A DNA stretch of 64,000 nucleotides, from NCBI GenBank assembly GCA_903851195.1, contig CAINNJ010000012.1, forward strand, positions 62,001 through 126,000. The letters run 5' to 3'. This DNA comes from an uncultured Acidobacteriia bacterium (GTDB taxonomy: Bacteria > Acidobacteriota > Terriglobia > Bryobacterales > Bryobacteraceae). The notes below the pieces were generated by a model. That model was not told the origin of the DNA, made no database searches, and worked only from the letters and a program-made list of their open reading frames with translations. Numbering within the stretch: position 1 is the first letter of the stretch; the number at the start of each line of letters is the position of its first letter. Shown here piece by piece: positions 9,836 through 17,611 of this stretch. The translations under genes were made by a program, and so were the position numbers.

Positions 9836-10882
9836 ATGAGCTGTAAATGTTTCATTATTCCGCAAGACGTACTCGACCGATTTGCCGCGGACCCCGAACT
9901 GTCCGACGCAATCCGTCAGAATTTCCACCACAGCGCGGCGATCAGCCGCGAGGTGCGCGCATTGCGCGAACAGAACGCCCGGCTGACCCTGACCGCGATC
10001 AGCCTGCCGTTTCCCGTTCCGCCGATTCCGCTTCCGGTGCCGCACGTCCTGCCGGTGGGCCAGGTGTTCGACTGCCATACCGGCATGACTCTGCCCGGAA
10101 CGGCCGTGGCGAACCCCGGCAGTTCGGCCGACGCGACCGTGAAACGCGCCTATAATGAGGAGGAGTCGGTCGCAAAATTCTACTGGGACCTGTTCCATCG
10201 CGATTCGATCGACGGCAACCACATGACCCTTATCTCGTCCGTCCATTACGGGGTGAAATACAACAACGCCTTCTGGAACGGCGCGCAGATGACTTACGGC
10301 GACGGGGACGGTCAGGTGTTCGCCGATTTCACTCTGGGCGACGACGTGATTGGCCACGAACTCACCCACGGCGTTACGCAGCACAGCCTCGGGCTGAACT
10401 ATTCGGGTGAGGCCGGCGGGCTCAACGAGAGTTTGTCGGACGTGTTTGGTTCGATGTTCCGCCAGTGGGAAAAGAACCAGACCGCGGCGCAGGCCGACTG
10501 GCTGATCGGAGCCGACATCATGGGGCCGGTTTCCAAACAGAAAGGCTACACATGCCTCCGCAACATGGCGAATCCCAAGGATACGCACGCGCTGGCGCCG
10601 CAACCCGATCACTACTATCCCGGCATCGGCAATCTCGATCCGCATTATTCGAGTGGCGTTCCCAATCTGGCTTTTACAAAAGCCAGCAAGCAGATTGGCG
10701 GACACAGCTGGGAAAAGGCAGGCCAGATCTGGTACAAAGCCCTGACGGGATTCGGCCCCAGCCCCAACATGACCATGTCCCAGTTCGCCGCGCGGACCCG
10801 GTCGCTGTCCACCAGCATGTATCCCAATGACGCTTCAATCCATACCGCCGTTGATAGCGCTTGGACTGCTGTCGGCCTGTAA
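9836..10882 (+). CDS. Protealysin-like M4 metalloprotease
   Basis: Thermolysin-family (M4) zinc endopeptidase of 348 aa. HELTH at residues 174-178 supplies two zinc histidines and the catalytic glutamate; GGLNES supplies the third ligand, Glu at about 198, at the canonical spacing. YSSGVPNLAF matches the catalytic-histidine region. There is no signal peptide and no long prodomain. The short N-terminus CFIIPQDVLDRF matches the short propeptide typical of protealysin-type M4 enzymes, which are often cytoplasmic or exported without a Sec signal. AGGAGGG precedes the ATG. It is followed by a probable proteinaceous inhibitor gene, the arrangement known for protealysin and emfourin. Confidence 0.93.
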   Translation: MSCKCFIIPQDVLDRFAADPELSDAIRQNFHHSAAISREVRALREQNARLTLTAISLPFPVPPIPLPVPHVLPVGQVFDCHTGMTLPGTAVANPGSSADATVKRAYNEEESVAKFYWDLFHRDSIDGNHMTLISSVHYGVKYNNAFWNGAQMTYGDGDGQVFADFTLGDDVIGHELTHGVTQHSLGLNYSGEAGGLNESLSDVFGSMFRQWEKNQTAAQADWLIGADIMGPVSKQKGYTCLRNMANPKDTHALAPQPDHYYPGIGNLDPHYSSGVPNLAFTKASKQIGGHSWEKAGQIWYKALTGFGPSPNMTMSQFAARTRSLSTSMYPNDASIHTAVDSAWTAVGL

Positions 10883-10952
10883 TCACTTGCCGCCTGCGAC
10901 TGGCATGTCGCAGGCGGCAAGCCGCAACGCGGGGGAGAGGAGCACGTCCGGA

Positions 10953-11225
10953 ATGAGCGATGTGACGATCGAAGAAGTTGGCGGATTCGTGGGCGCGGGC
11001 ACTCCCGGCGGGCATATCCACATGCGCGGCACCGTCACGTGGTCCAGCCTGTCCGAAGGCGACCGCGCGGCGGTCGACCGGCTGTTCGCGGCGAAAACGC
11101 CCGTCAATGCCAACCATTACTACCGGCTGACGCGCACCGGACCGAAGGGCGCGGAGACCATTGATGCGGCCGATGGAACGGTGCCGGCGGCGCTGCTGGC
11201 AAGTGTGCGGACCACGCTCGACTGA
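10953..11225 (+). CDS. Emfourin-like M4 protease inhibitor
   Basis: Small protein of 90 aa beginning MSDVTIEEVGGFVGAGTPGG. The N-terminal strand followed by GGF and a beta strand, then DRAAVDRLF and HYYRLTRTGPKG, agree with my knowledge of emfourin, the inhibitor encoded beside protealysin in Serratia. Its position directly downstream of a protealysin-like gene supports that reading. The frame is open from 10827 inside the protease gene, but ATG 10953 has GAGGAG 10 bp upstream and begins at the conserved domain. Inhibition of the neighbouring enzyme is inference. An untested alternative is an unrelated small beta protein. Confidence 0.72.
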   Translation: MSDVTIEEVGGFVGAGTPGGHIHMRGTVTWSSLSEGDRAAVDRLFAAKTPVNANHYYRLTRTGPKGAETIDAADGTVPAALLASVRTTLD

Positions 11226-11268
11226 ATCGGCTTTTCCGGAAAATTCGTGCGCAGCGGGATAATGCTGT

Positions 11269-12471
11269 ATGGCACCGAAGCTTCCCGGCATTCTGATCCG
11301 GCTCGCCGCTGTCGGACTGGCGCTGGCGCTCCCCAAACCGCTGCAGACGGATGACGTGCCGGCCGGCAGCAGGATCGACCCGGTGCCGGAGTGGCGGCTG
11401 AGCCTGTATCCCGACGCGCATCCGTTTGCGTTCACCATCGTCAGCGATGCCGATTCGTCCTACAGCCGGCGTCTGGCCCCCCTTTTCGAAGAATTCGACT
11501 CCGATCGGCTGAAAATCACCGTTACTGCGTTCGTCTTTTGGGCGGACTGGGCGAAGAAGGGCAAAATCTGGTCGGACTGGGCCGCTCCGGCGGGTTCCGA
11601 GCGGGCTTTTTTCGCTCCGGTCGCGGTTCCTCTGGAGGATGCCGCCGAGCGGGCGTTTTACCTGGGGCTGGCCGCCCGGGGACACGAAGTGGGCATGCAT
11701 ACGCCGAGCGACAATTCGGACACCACCGAAGATCTGGCGCGCGCGTTCGTCCGGTTTGAAGAGATATTCGGGCATCCTCCCTCGGTTTACGTGGAACATT
11801 CCGGTCAATCCAACAAAGAAACTCTGGAAAACGAAGGCTCAGATCCGCGCAGCCGCTATTACAGCCTGGGGATTCTGAACCGTTACCGCCCGTGGGTCTG
11901 GGTGGATGGCTCGATGGCTTTGCCTCGGCGTTCCAACCCGCGATATTTCGACCTGGCCGCGGTAAAAGGCCCGCCGTTCACCGACGATGCCGTCCGGCAC
12001 TACGGAATCCCCAAGGTGTTCATGCGGACTGGTAAGTGGAAATCCGCGGATGGTGACGGTTTTCTGGAGTGGTATTCCAAGGCCAACATCGACGCGCTCG
12101 AGGCGCATCGCGGGCTGGCGATTGTCTATACGCACCTGAATGAGAAGTGGCTGGACAGGAAAACACGGAAAATGCGCGATCCGCTGCGCGCGCGACTCGG
12201 CTATCTGGCGTCGAAGGACGGATGGTTTGTTCCGGCGGGAACGATTCTGGACCGCATTGCGCTGATGAAGAAGGTAGTCCTGCGCCGGGAGGACCTGCGC
12301 GTGATCGTTGAGAACCGGAACACATCCGCGGTGGCGTCGGTAAGCGTGATTTCGCCGAAAGGCAGAAGCCTGTGCAACGAAACGGGTGTTTTTCGGCCGC
12401 GCGCCACCGGAGATATCCTGCTTGGCGAATTGCAGGCGGGAGAAACGCGCCGGTTCGGGATTTGCCGCTGA
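11269..12471 (+). CDS. NodB-like polysaccharide deacetylase family protein
   Basis: 400 aa. A hydrophobic N-terminus (ILIRLAAVGLALALP) suggests a weak signal peptide or membrane anchor. FAFTIVSDADSS aligns with the first NodB motif (usually TFDDG), and GHEVGMHTPSD with the second, metal-binding motif (HxxxH). The C-terminal ~90 residues (MKKVVLRREDLRVIVEN onward) form a separate beta-rich tail. The family removes acyl groups from cell-wall or secreted polysaccharides. The replacement of the DD pair by DAD makes catalytic activity uncertain. No operon partner overlaps it. Confidence 0.65.
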   Translation: MAPKLPGILIRLAAVGLALALPKPLQTDDVPAGSRIDPVPEWRLSLYPDAHPFAFTIVSDADSSYSRRLAPLFEEFDSDRLKITVTAFVFWADWAKKGKIWSDWAAPAGSERAFFAPVAVPLEDAAERAFYLGLAARGHEVGMHTPSDNSDTTEDLARAFVRFEEIFGHPPSVYVEHSGQSNKETLENEGSDPRSRYYSLGILNRYRPWVWVDGSMALPRRSNPRYFDLAAVKGPPFTDDAVRHYGIPKVFMRTGKWKSADGDGFLEWYSKANIDALEAHRGLAIVYTHLNEKWLDRKTRKMRDPLRARLGYLASKDGWFVPAGTILDRIALMKKVVLRREDLRVIVENRNTSAVASVSVISPKGRSLCNETGVFRPRATGDILLGELQAGETRRFGICR

Positions 12472-12541
12472 GAAGTTCCCCGCGGGCTGTCCGCGGCTTC
12501 GCGCACCGCGGAATACCGCCGGTTCCTCACAACGCGTCTTT

Positions 12542-12584
12542 CGACGCGTGACGCGGGTATTGCGCCATTCCGACGCGTGACGCG
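12542..12584 (+). repeat. Direct repeat of CGACGCGTGACGCG
   Basis: Two perfect copies of the 14-mer CGACGCGTGACGCG, at 12542-12555 and 12571-12584 (29-bp period), in the 211-bp gap between the deacetylase and the stress-protein gene. A third partial ACGCGT lies at 12532. A hexamer TATAAA at 12650-12655, 28 bp before ATG 12683, could be a -10 element for the downstream gene; a matching -35 is poor. Function unknown. Confidence 0.5.
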
Positions 12585-12682
12585 CGCGTTGCCACCGATT
12601 AAACCCGCACGCGGCGCCGCTGCGCGAGTTCGGCCATCCCCCTGCACTGTATAAATCAGGACGCGGAAGGATCTATCACAAA

Positions 12683-13222
12683 ATGAGCGAAAAAAACGCG
12701 GTGGTCGCCGTTTATGCCACCCACGCCGAAGCGGAAGAAGCGGTCAAAGAACTTCAGCGAGGGGGAATCGATATGGCTTCTCTTTCCATCGTGGGCAGGG
12801 GCACTCACACCGACGAGCAGGTGGTCGGGTATTACAACACCGGGGACCGCGTGAAGTACTGGGGCGGAGCCGGCGCGGCGTGGGGCGGTTTTTGGGGTCT
12901 CCTGTTCGGCTCGGCTCTCTTTGCGATACCGGGTTTCGGCCCGCTGCTGCTGGCCGGGCCAATCGTCGCCTGGGTAGTGGGCGCGCTCGAGAGAGCTGCC
13001 TTACTGGGAGGCCTCAGTGCGCTGGGCGCGGCACTGTACAGCATCGGCATTCCGAAAAACAGCGTCGTCGAATATGAACTGGCTCTCAAGACGGATCAGT
13101 ACCTTCTCCTGGTGAACGGCTCGGAGTCGCAGGTGGAAAAAGCGCGGGACGCCATCGTAAACACCGGCCCGGTGACCGTCGCCGTGCACCTGAACGAGCA
13201 GGCCGCGGCGCTGGCCATTTAG
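12683..13222 (+). CDS. YflT-like general stress family protein
   Basis: 179 aa. The N-terminal ~45 residues (AVVAVYATHAEAEEAVKELQ) match the heat-induced stress protein YflT/GsP17M ferredoxin-like domain. A glycine-rich hydrophobic middle (WGGAGAAWGGFWGLLFGSAL, then PLLLAGPIVAWVVGALERAA) could insert in or lie on the membrane. The C-terminal VEYELALKTDQYLLLVNG resembles a second small alpha/beta domain. A weak AAGGA precedes the ATG. It is followed 24 bp later by a PRC-barrel gene and may be co-transcribed with it as part of a stress response. Molecular activity is not known. Confidence 0.7.
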   Translation: MSEKNAVVAVYATHAEAEEAVKELQRGGIDMASLSIVGRGTHTDEQVVGYYNTGDRVKYWGGAGAAWGGFWGLLFGSALFAIPGFGPLLLAGPIVAWVVGALERAALLGGLSALGAALYSIGIPKNSVVEYELALKTDQYLLLVNGSESQVEKARDAIVNTGPVTVAVHLNEQAAALAI

Positions 13223-13246
13223 CCCCGACCTCTCAGGACAATCACG

Positions 13247-14056
13247 ATGCTGATCAATCTGAAGCAGTTCAAAGGCTTTGCCATCCACGCGCTGGACGGC
13301 AATCTGGGTGTTGCGCAGCAGTTTTACTTCGACGATGTCAGCTGGGCTATCCGGTATTTGACCGTCGATACCGGCGGCTGGCTCAGTGGCAAGCGGGTTC
13401 TGATCTCACCCTATTCGGTCACCGGTATCGACTGGCAGGCCAGGCGGATCAACGTGTCGCTCACGAAAAGCCAGGTGGCCGGCAGTCCCGAGGTCGATAC
13501 GCACCTGCCCGTTTCGAGACAACATGAAGCCGCATTCCTCGGGTACTACGCGTATCCCTATTACTGGGGCGGTCCGTCGTTATGGGGACCGGAGTTCTTT
13601 CCCGTCGTTCTGACGGCGCCGATCGCGGCGGCTCCGGCAGTGGCGGATACAAACAAAAAAGAGGAATCGCCCGATTCGCACCTGCGAAGCTGCGACGTCG
13701 TCACCGGGTATTTCATGGAGGCGACCGACGGTGAAATTGGCCATCTCGCCGGTTTTCTGATGGACAGTGAAACGTGGGCGATTCGTTATCTCGAGGTCGC
13801 GACGCGAAACTGGTGGCCGGGAAAAAAGGTGCTGGTTTCCCCGTCGTGGATTGAAAGCCTGAGCTGGATGGATTCGGAAATACGCACCGGACTTTCCCGC
13901 ACGGTCATTAAATCCGCTCCGGAATATGACGAAAGTCTGCCGGTTACGCGCGAATATGAATCGGAATTGCACCGGCACTACGGGCGGCCGCCGTGGTGGC
14001 TGCACGAACCTTCCCACAGTTCGCCGTTCGCCGCGGTTCTGGCGGTTGCCCGATGA
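13247..14056 (+). CDS. Protein with two PRC-barrel domains
   Basis: 269 aa with a clear internal duplication. Residues about 5-85 (FKGFAIHALDGNLGVAQQFY ... WLSGKRVLISPYSV) and 155-230 (VTGYFMEATDGEIGHLAGFL ... WWPGKKVLVSPSWI) are both PRC-barrel repeats, a beta-barrel found in ribosome maturation and photosynthetic reaction-centre proteins and common in stress-induced proteins. A tyrosine/tryptophan-rich linker (YYAYPYYWGGPSLWGPEFF) separates them. AGGACA precedes the ATG. Its stop overlaps the start of the alcohol dehydrogenase gene (ATGA at 14053-14056), indicating coupled translation. Confidence 0.8.
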   Translation: MLINLKQFKGFAIHALDGNLGVAQQFYFDDVSWAIRYLTVDTGGWLSGKRVLISPYSVTGIDWQARRINVSLTKSQVAGSPEVDTHLPVSRQHEAAFLGYYAYPYYWGGPSLWGPEFFPVVLTAPIAAAPAVADTNKKEESPDSHLRSCDVVTGYFMEATDGEIGHLAGFLMDSETWAIRYLEVATRNWWPGKKVLVSPSWIESLSWMDSEIRTGLSRTVIKSAPEYDESLPVTREYESELHRHYGRPPWWLHEPSHSSPFAAVLAVAR

Positions 14057-15147
14057 GCATCGCTCTGATGGAAAGGCCCGTTGCCGGCCCCAGGGACGCA
14101 TCCACCATGCGCGCGCTGGTCTATCACGGTCCGGGTAAGCCGAGTTGGGAAACGCATGCCCGGCCCGCGCTGCTGGCGCCCTCCGACGCTATCGTCCGCA
14201 TCACCACTTCCACCATTTGCGGATCCGACCTGCACATTCTGAGGGGCGACGTTCCCACCGTCGCGGACGGCCGGATTCTGGGGCACGAAGGCATTGGATT
14301 TGTAGAGGACGCGGGCTCCGCCGTCTCGGCCTTTCGCAAGGGCGACAAGGTGCTGATTTCCTGCATCACGAGTTGCGGGAAGTGCGATTTCTGCAGGAAA
14401 CAGATGTACTCGCATTGTCGCGACGGAGGCTGGATTCTGGGCAATACGATCGACGGGACGCAGGCCGAGTACGTGCGCATCCCGCATGCCGATACCAGCC
14501 TGTATCCACTGCCTGCCGGCGCCGACGAGGAGGCCGCGGTGATGCTCAGCGACATTCTGCCGACCGGCTTTGAATGCGGTGTGCTGAACGGCCACGTTCA
14601 GCCAGGCGACACCATCGCGATTGTCGGCGCGGGCCCGGTTGGACTGGCGGCGATGATGACAGCCCGTTTCTATTCACCGGCGGTGATCATCTCCATCGAT
14701 CTCGACGACAACCGTCTGCAGGTGGCGAAAACGTTCGGGGCAACTGTCCTGATCAACAGCGCCGATGGCAAAGCCGTGCAGCGCGTCATGGAGACAACCG
14801 GGGGACGGGGCGCAGATGTCGCCATTGAAGCCGTCGGCATGCCGGCCACCTTCGACATCTGCCAGAACATTCTCGCGGCGGGCGGCCACCTCGCCAATAT
14901 CGGGGTTCACGGGAAGCCCGTGATGCTCCACATGGAAAAGCTTTGGGATCGCAACGCCACGCTGACAACGCGGCTGGTGGACACGGTGACAACGCCCCTG
15001 CTGATCCGGTCTCTGGAGTCCGGTTATCTGGAGCCGGGCCGACTGGTAACGCACCGGTTTACCCTGGACAACATTCTGCAGGCCTACGAAACGTTCGGCA
15101 ATGCAGCCCGACACAAAGCGCTGAAAGTGCTTCTGACGGCGCGCTGA
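14053..15147 (+). CDS. Zinc-dependent alcohol dehydrogenase
   Basis: Medium-chain dehydrogenase/reductase of 364 aa. Catalytic zinc region: TICGSDLHILRG and GHEGIG. Structural zinc cysteines: CGKCDFCRKQMYSHC. Rossmann nucleotide-binding loop: IVGAGPVGLAA, followed by IDLDDNRL, whose acidic residue suggests NAD(H) preference. The sequence resembles the formaldehyde/alcohol dehydrogenase branch, but the substrate cannot be fixed. The frame is open from 13993, but ATG 14053 overlaps the stop of the PRC-barrel gene (ATGA), so 14053 was chosen. The coupling to a PRC-barrel protein is unusual. Confidence 0.9.
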   Translation: MSIALMERPVAGPRDASTMRALVYHGPGKPSWETHARPALLAPSDAIVRITTSTICGSDLHILRGDVPTVADGRILGHEGIGFVEDAGSAVSAFRKGDKVLISCITSCGKCDFCRKQMYSHCRDGGWILGNTIDGTQAEYVRIPHADTSLYPLPAGADEEAAVMLSDILPTGFECGVLNGHVQPGDTIAIVGAGPVGLAAMMTARFYSPAVIISIDLDDNRLQVAKTFGATVLINSADGKAVQRVMETTGGRGADVAIEAVGMPATFDICQNILAAGGHLANIGVHGKPVMLHMEKLWDRNATLTTRLVDTVTTPLLIRSLESGYLEPGRLVTHRFTLDNILQAYETFGNAARHKALKVLLTAR

Positions 15148-15325
15148 CGGCCTTTCTCAGGGCTTGACTCAACCGTAATCCGGACATTCGGCGAAAGCAG
15201 AGGCTTGCCCTGTCCACACGGCACGAAACGAATCGAAGGAGCGGAATGCATCGGGAACATAACGGGACGTTAAGTGAAAAGCAAGGTTTCTGTTCAGAAG
15301 CCGCACGACAGCCGGCGGCGCAGCA

Positions 15326-16609
15326 ATGAGGGGCACGCTTCGGCACTTCGGGAAGGGTGCGCTGTTCTGCGCGGCGTTATTCGCGGCGTTATTCGCCACC
15401 ATGCAGGCGGGACGGTTGCGGGCACAGCAATCGCCCCAGCCTCCTCCACCGGGCCAGTACCTGGCACCGAATCAGCTGGACGATCTGACAGCGCCGATTG
15501 CGCTTTATCCGGATCCCCTGCTCAGTCAGATCCTGGTGGCGAGCACGTATCCGCTGGAACTCGTCCAGGTTTCGCAGTGGCTGCAGCGAAATCCGGGTCT
15601 CTCCGGCGCGGCCGTCACGCAGGCGGCGCAGCAACAGAACTGGGATCCGAGTGTTCAGGCACTGGCGGTCTTTCCGGATCTTGTCAAACGGCTGAATCAG
15701 GACATCACCTGGACAACGGATCTGGGCAACGCCTTCCTGAATCAGCAGGGCGATGTGATGGATGCCGTGCAGCGCATGCGGCTGAAAGCGCAGCGGGCGG
15801 GTCGGCTGGCCTCTACGGCCCAGCAAACGGTAACGGTGCAGGATGGCTCCGGAACGACTGTCATTGAAATCGAGCCGGCCAATCCGCAGGTCATCTACGT
15901 GCCCGAATACGATCCCGGATCGATCTGGGGCCCGCCTCTCTATTATCCGTACGCGAGCTGGTATTATCCGCGATTCGGCGCCGGCGCGTACTTTGGATGG
16001 GGACCCGGAATTCCGATCGGCGTCTATTTTGGCGGCGGCTGGGGCGGGTGGGGTGGCTGGGGATGGCATCCCGGCTGGGGAGATCACCGCATCGTGGTGA
16101 ATAACAATTTCATCCACCGTTACAACTTCAACGCGGGACGCGCGGGCGCTTTAAGCGGAAACAGCAACTGGGCGCATGACGGCTCCCATCGTCAGGGCGT
16201 GCCGTATCCGACGGCAGGCTTGTCGAACCGTTTCGGGGCCGGCCCGCGCCAGAATCTGCAGACCCGCCCGGGAGCCGGTCAGCAACAGAACCGGCCGCCG
16301 CAACCGCAGGCAGCGAATCCGCAGCGAAACGTCAGTCCTCAGCCAGGCACGCAGCGGATGGGAAACCGGCAGATTGCGCCTTCCGCGCCCGCCGCGAACC
16401 GCAGCGCTTTTGGCGGCGTTCGCGAGGGCGGAGCGGCAAACTCGCACAGCGATCACGGGTTCTCAAGCCTGGGCGCGGCGCGGAGCGGTGGCAGCAGGGC
16501 GGGCGGTGGAGGAGCGCCTCGTGGTGGCAGCGGGGCGGGCGGTGGAGGAGCACCTCGTAGTGGCGGTGGCGGGGCAGGCGGCGGGCACGGCGGAGGGCGA
16601 GGGAAATGA
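15326..16609 (+). CDS. DUF3300 domain exported protein
   Basis: 427 aa. An N-terminal signal peptide (FCAALFAALFATMQAG, then AQQ) is followed by the DUF3300 domain (LDDLTAPIALYPDPLLSQIL ... NPQVIYVPEYDP). The middle is tyrosine/tryptophan/glycine-rich (WGPPLYYPYASWYYPRFG; GWGGWGGWGWHPGW), and a low-complexity arginine/glycine/serine tail ends the protein. The family is widespread in Gram-negatives with no assigned function and is often encoded next to DUF2950. Here the two genes overlap by 4 bp (ATGA at 16606). The 178-bp gap upstream shows TTGACT at 15163-15168 but no well-spaced -10. Confidence 0.85.
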   Translation: MRGTLRHFGKGALFCAALFAALFATMQAGRLRAQQSPQPPPPGQYLAPNQLDDLTAPIALYPDPLLSQILVASTYPLELVQVSQWLQRNPGLSGAAVTQAAQQQNWDPSVQALAVFPDLVKRLNQDITWTTDLGNAFLNQQGDVMDAVQRMRLKAQRAGRLASTAQQTVTVQDGSGTTVIEIEPANPQVIYVPEYDPGSIWGPPLYYPYASWYYPRFGAGAYFGWGPGIPIGVYFGGGWGGWGGWGWHPGWGDHRIVVNNNFIHRYNFNAGRAGALSGNSNWAHDGSHRQGVPYPTAGLSNRFGAGPRQNLQTRPGAGQQQNRPPQPQAANPQRNVSPQPGTQRMGNRQIAPSAPAANRSAFGGVREGGAANSHSDHGFSSLGAARSGGSRAGGGGAPRGGSGAGGGGAPRSGGGGAGGGHGGGRGK

Positions 16610-17541
16610 GCAGGTATTTGAATAATCGTGTTTTTTGTGTGCTGGCCGGTGGTCTTCTGATCGGCGCGGCAGCCCGGCCTGGCACCGGCACTAACGCCCA
16701 GCGGACATTCGCGACGCCCGAGGAAGCCGTGCAGGCTACTGTCGACGCGGCTGCGCGTGACGATCGCGAGGCGCTCCTCCTGATCTTCGGCCCCGGCGGA
16801 AAGGACATCGTGGAATCCGGCAATGCAGCGGAGGACAAAGACCTCCGGGCTGAGTTTGCCCGCTCCGCGAGAGAGAAACTGCAGTTCGATAAGGACCCGC
16901 TCCGGCCCGACAAGGTGTCCTTCACGGTGGGAGACCGGGAGTGGCCGTTTCCCGTTCCCGTTGTTCTCAGGAACGGAAAATGGCAACTGGATTCGGCCAG
17001 CGGAAGGCTCGAAATTCTGGCACGCCGGATCGGGAGAAACGAACTGAACGCGATGGAAGTCTGCCGCGGCTACGCCGAGGCGCAGTTCGAGTATGCGTCC
17101 GAAGCGAGGGACGGGGATCACGTGTTGAAATATGCGCGGAAAGTTGCGAGCACACCGGGCAAACACGATGGTTTGTATTGGGAGGGCGCTCCGGAGAGCC
17201 TTGTGGCGCAGGTCTTCGCCACCGCCGTGCCCACCGCTTCGACGGCGTTGGCGGGCGGCAAGGCAGAACCTTACCACGGCTACTATTTTCGGATCCTGAC
17301 GGCCCAGGGTCCGGACGCCGCCGGAGGCCAATCCGACTATGTGGTGAACGGCCGCATGGTCGGTGGCTTCGCTCTGATCGCCTGGCCCGCCGAATATGGC
17401 GTATCCGGAATTCAGACTCTGATGATCAGCCATGAAGGCGTGGTGTACGAGCGGGACCTCGGACCGGCGACAGCATTGCAGGCGCGCCAGACGACGCGCT
17501 TTAATCCCGGTAAGTTGTGGCGGCCGGTGGTGCTGGAATAA
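16606..17541 (+). CDS. DUF2950 exported protein
   Basis: 311 aa. The N-terminal hydrophobic segment VFCVLAGGLLIGAAA acts as signal peptide. DUF2950 features follow: TFATPEEAVQATVDAAARDD, KDPLRPDKVSFTVGDREWPF, YEVELAR-type middle, GLYWEG, GYYFRILTAQGPDA and GGFALIAWPAEYGVSGIQT. The function is unknown; the domain combination and the ATGA overlap with the DUF3300 gene show that the pair forms one transcriptional unit and probably acts in the same envelope process. It converges with the minus-strand fusion gene, whose stop is 70 bp away; no strong terminator hairpin is seen in that gap. Confidence 0.85.
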   Translation: MSRYLNNRVFCVLAGGLLIGAAARPGTGTNAQRTFATPEEAVQATVDAAARDDREALLLIFGPGGKDIVESGNAAEDKDLRAEFARSAREKLQFDKDPLRPDKVSFTVGDREWPFPVPVVLRNGKWQLDSASGRLEILARRIGRNELNAMEVCRGYAEAQFEYASEARDGDHVLKYARKVASTPGKHDGLYWEGAPESLVAQVFATAVPTASTALAGGKAEPYHGYYFRILTAQGPDAAGGQSDYVVNGRMVGGFALIAWPAEYGVSGIQTLMISHEGVVYERDLGPATALQARQTTRFNPGKLWRPVVLE

Positions 17542-17611
17542 CCACGTGCCGAAAAGGGTGCATCACTTCAGGCAGTAAGACCTGAGAATTCTGCCGCCGC
17601 TGCTCCCTGTC

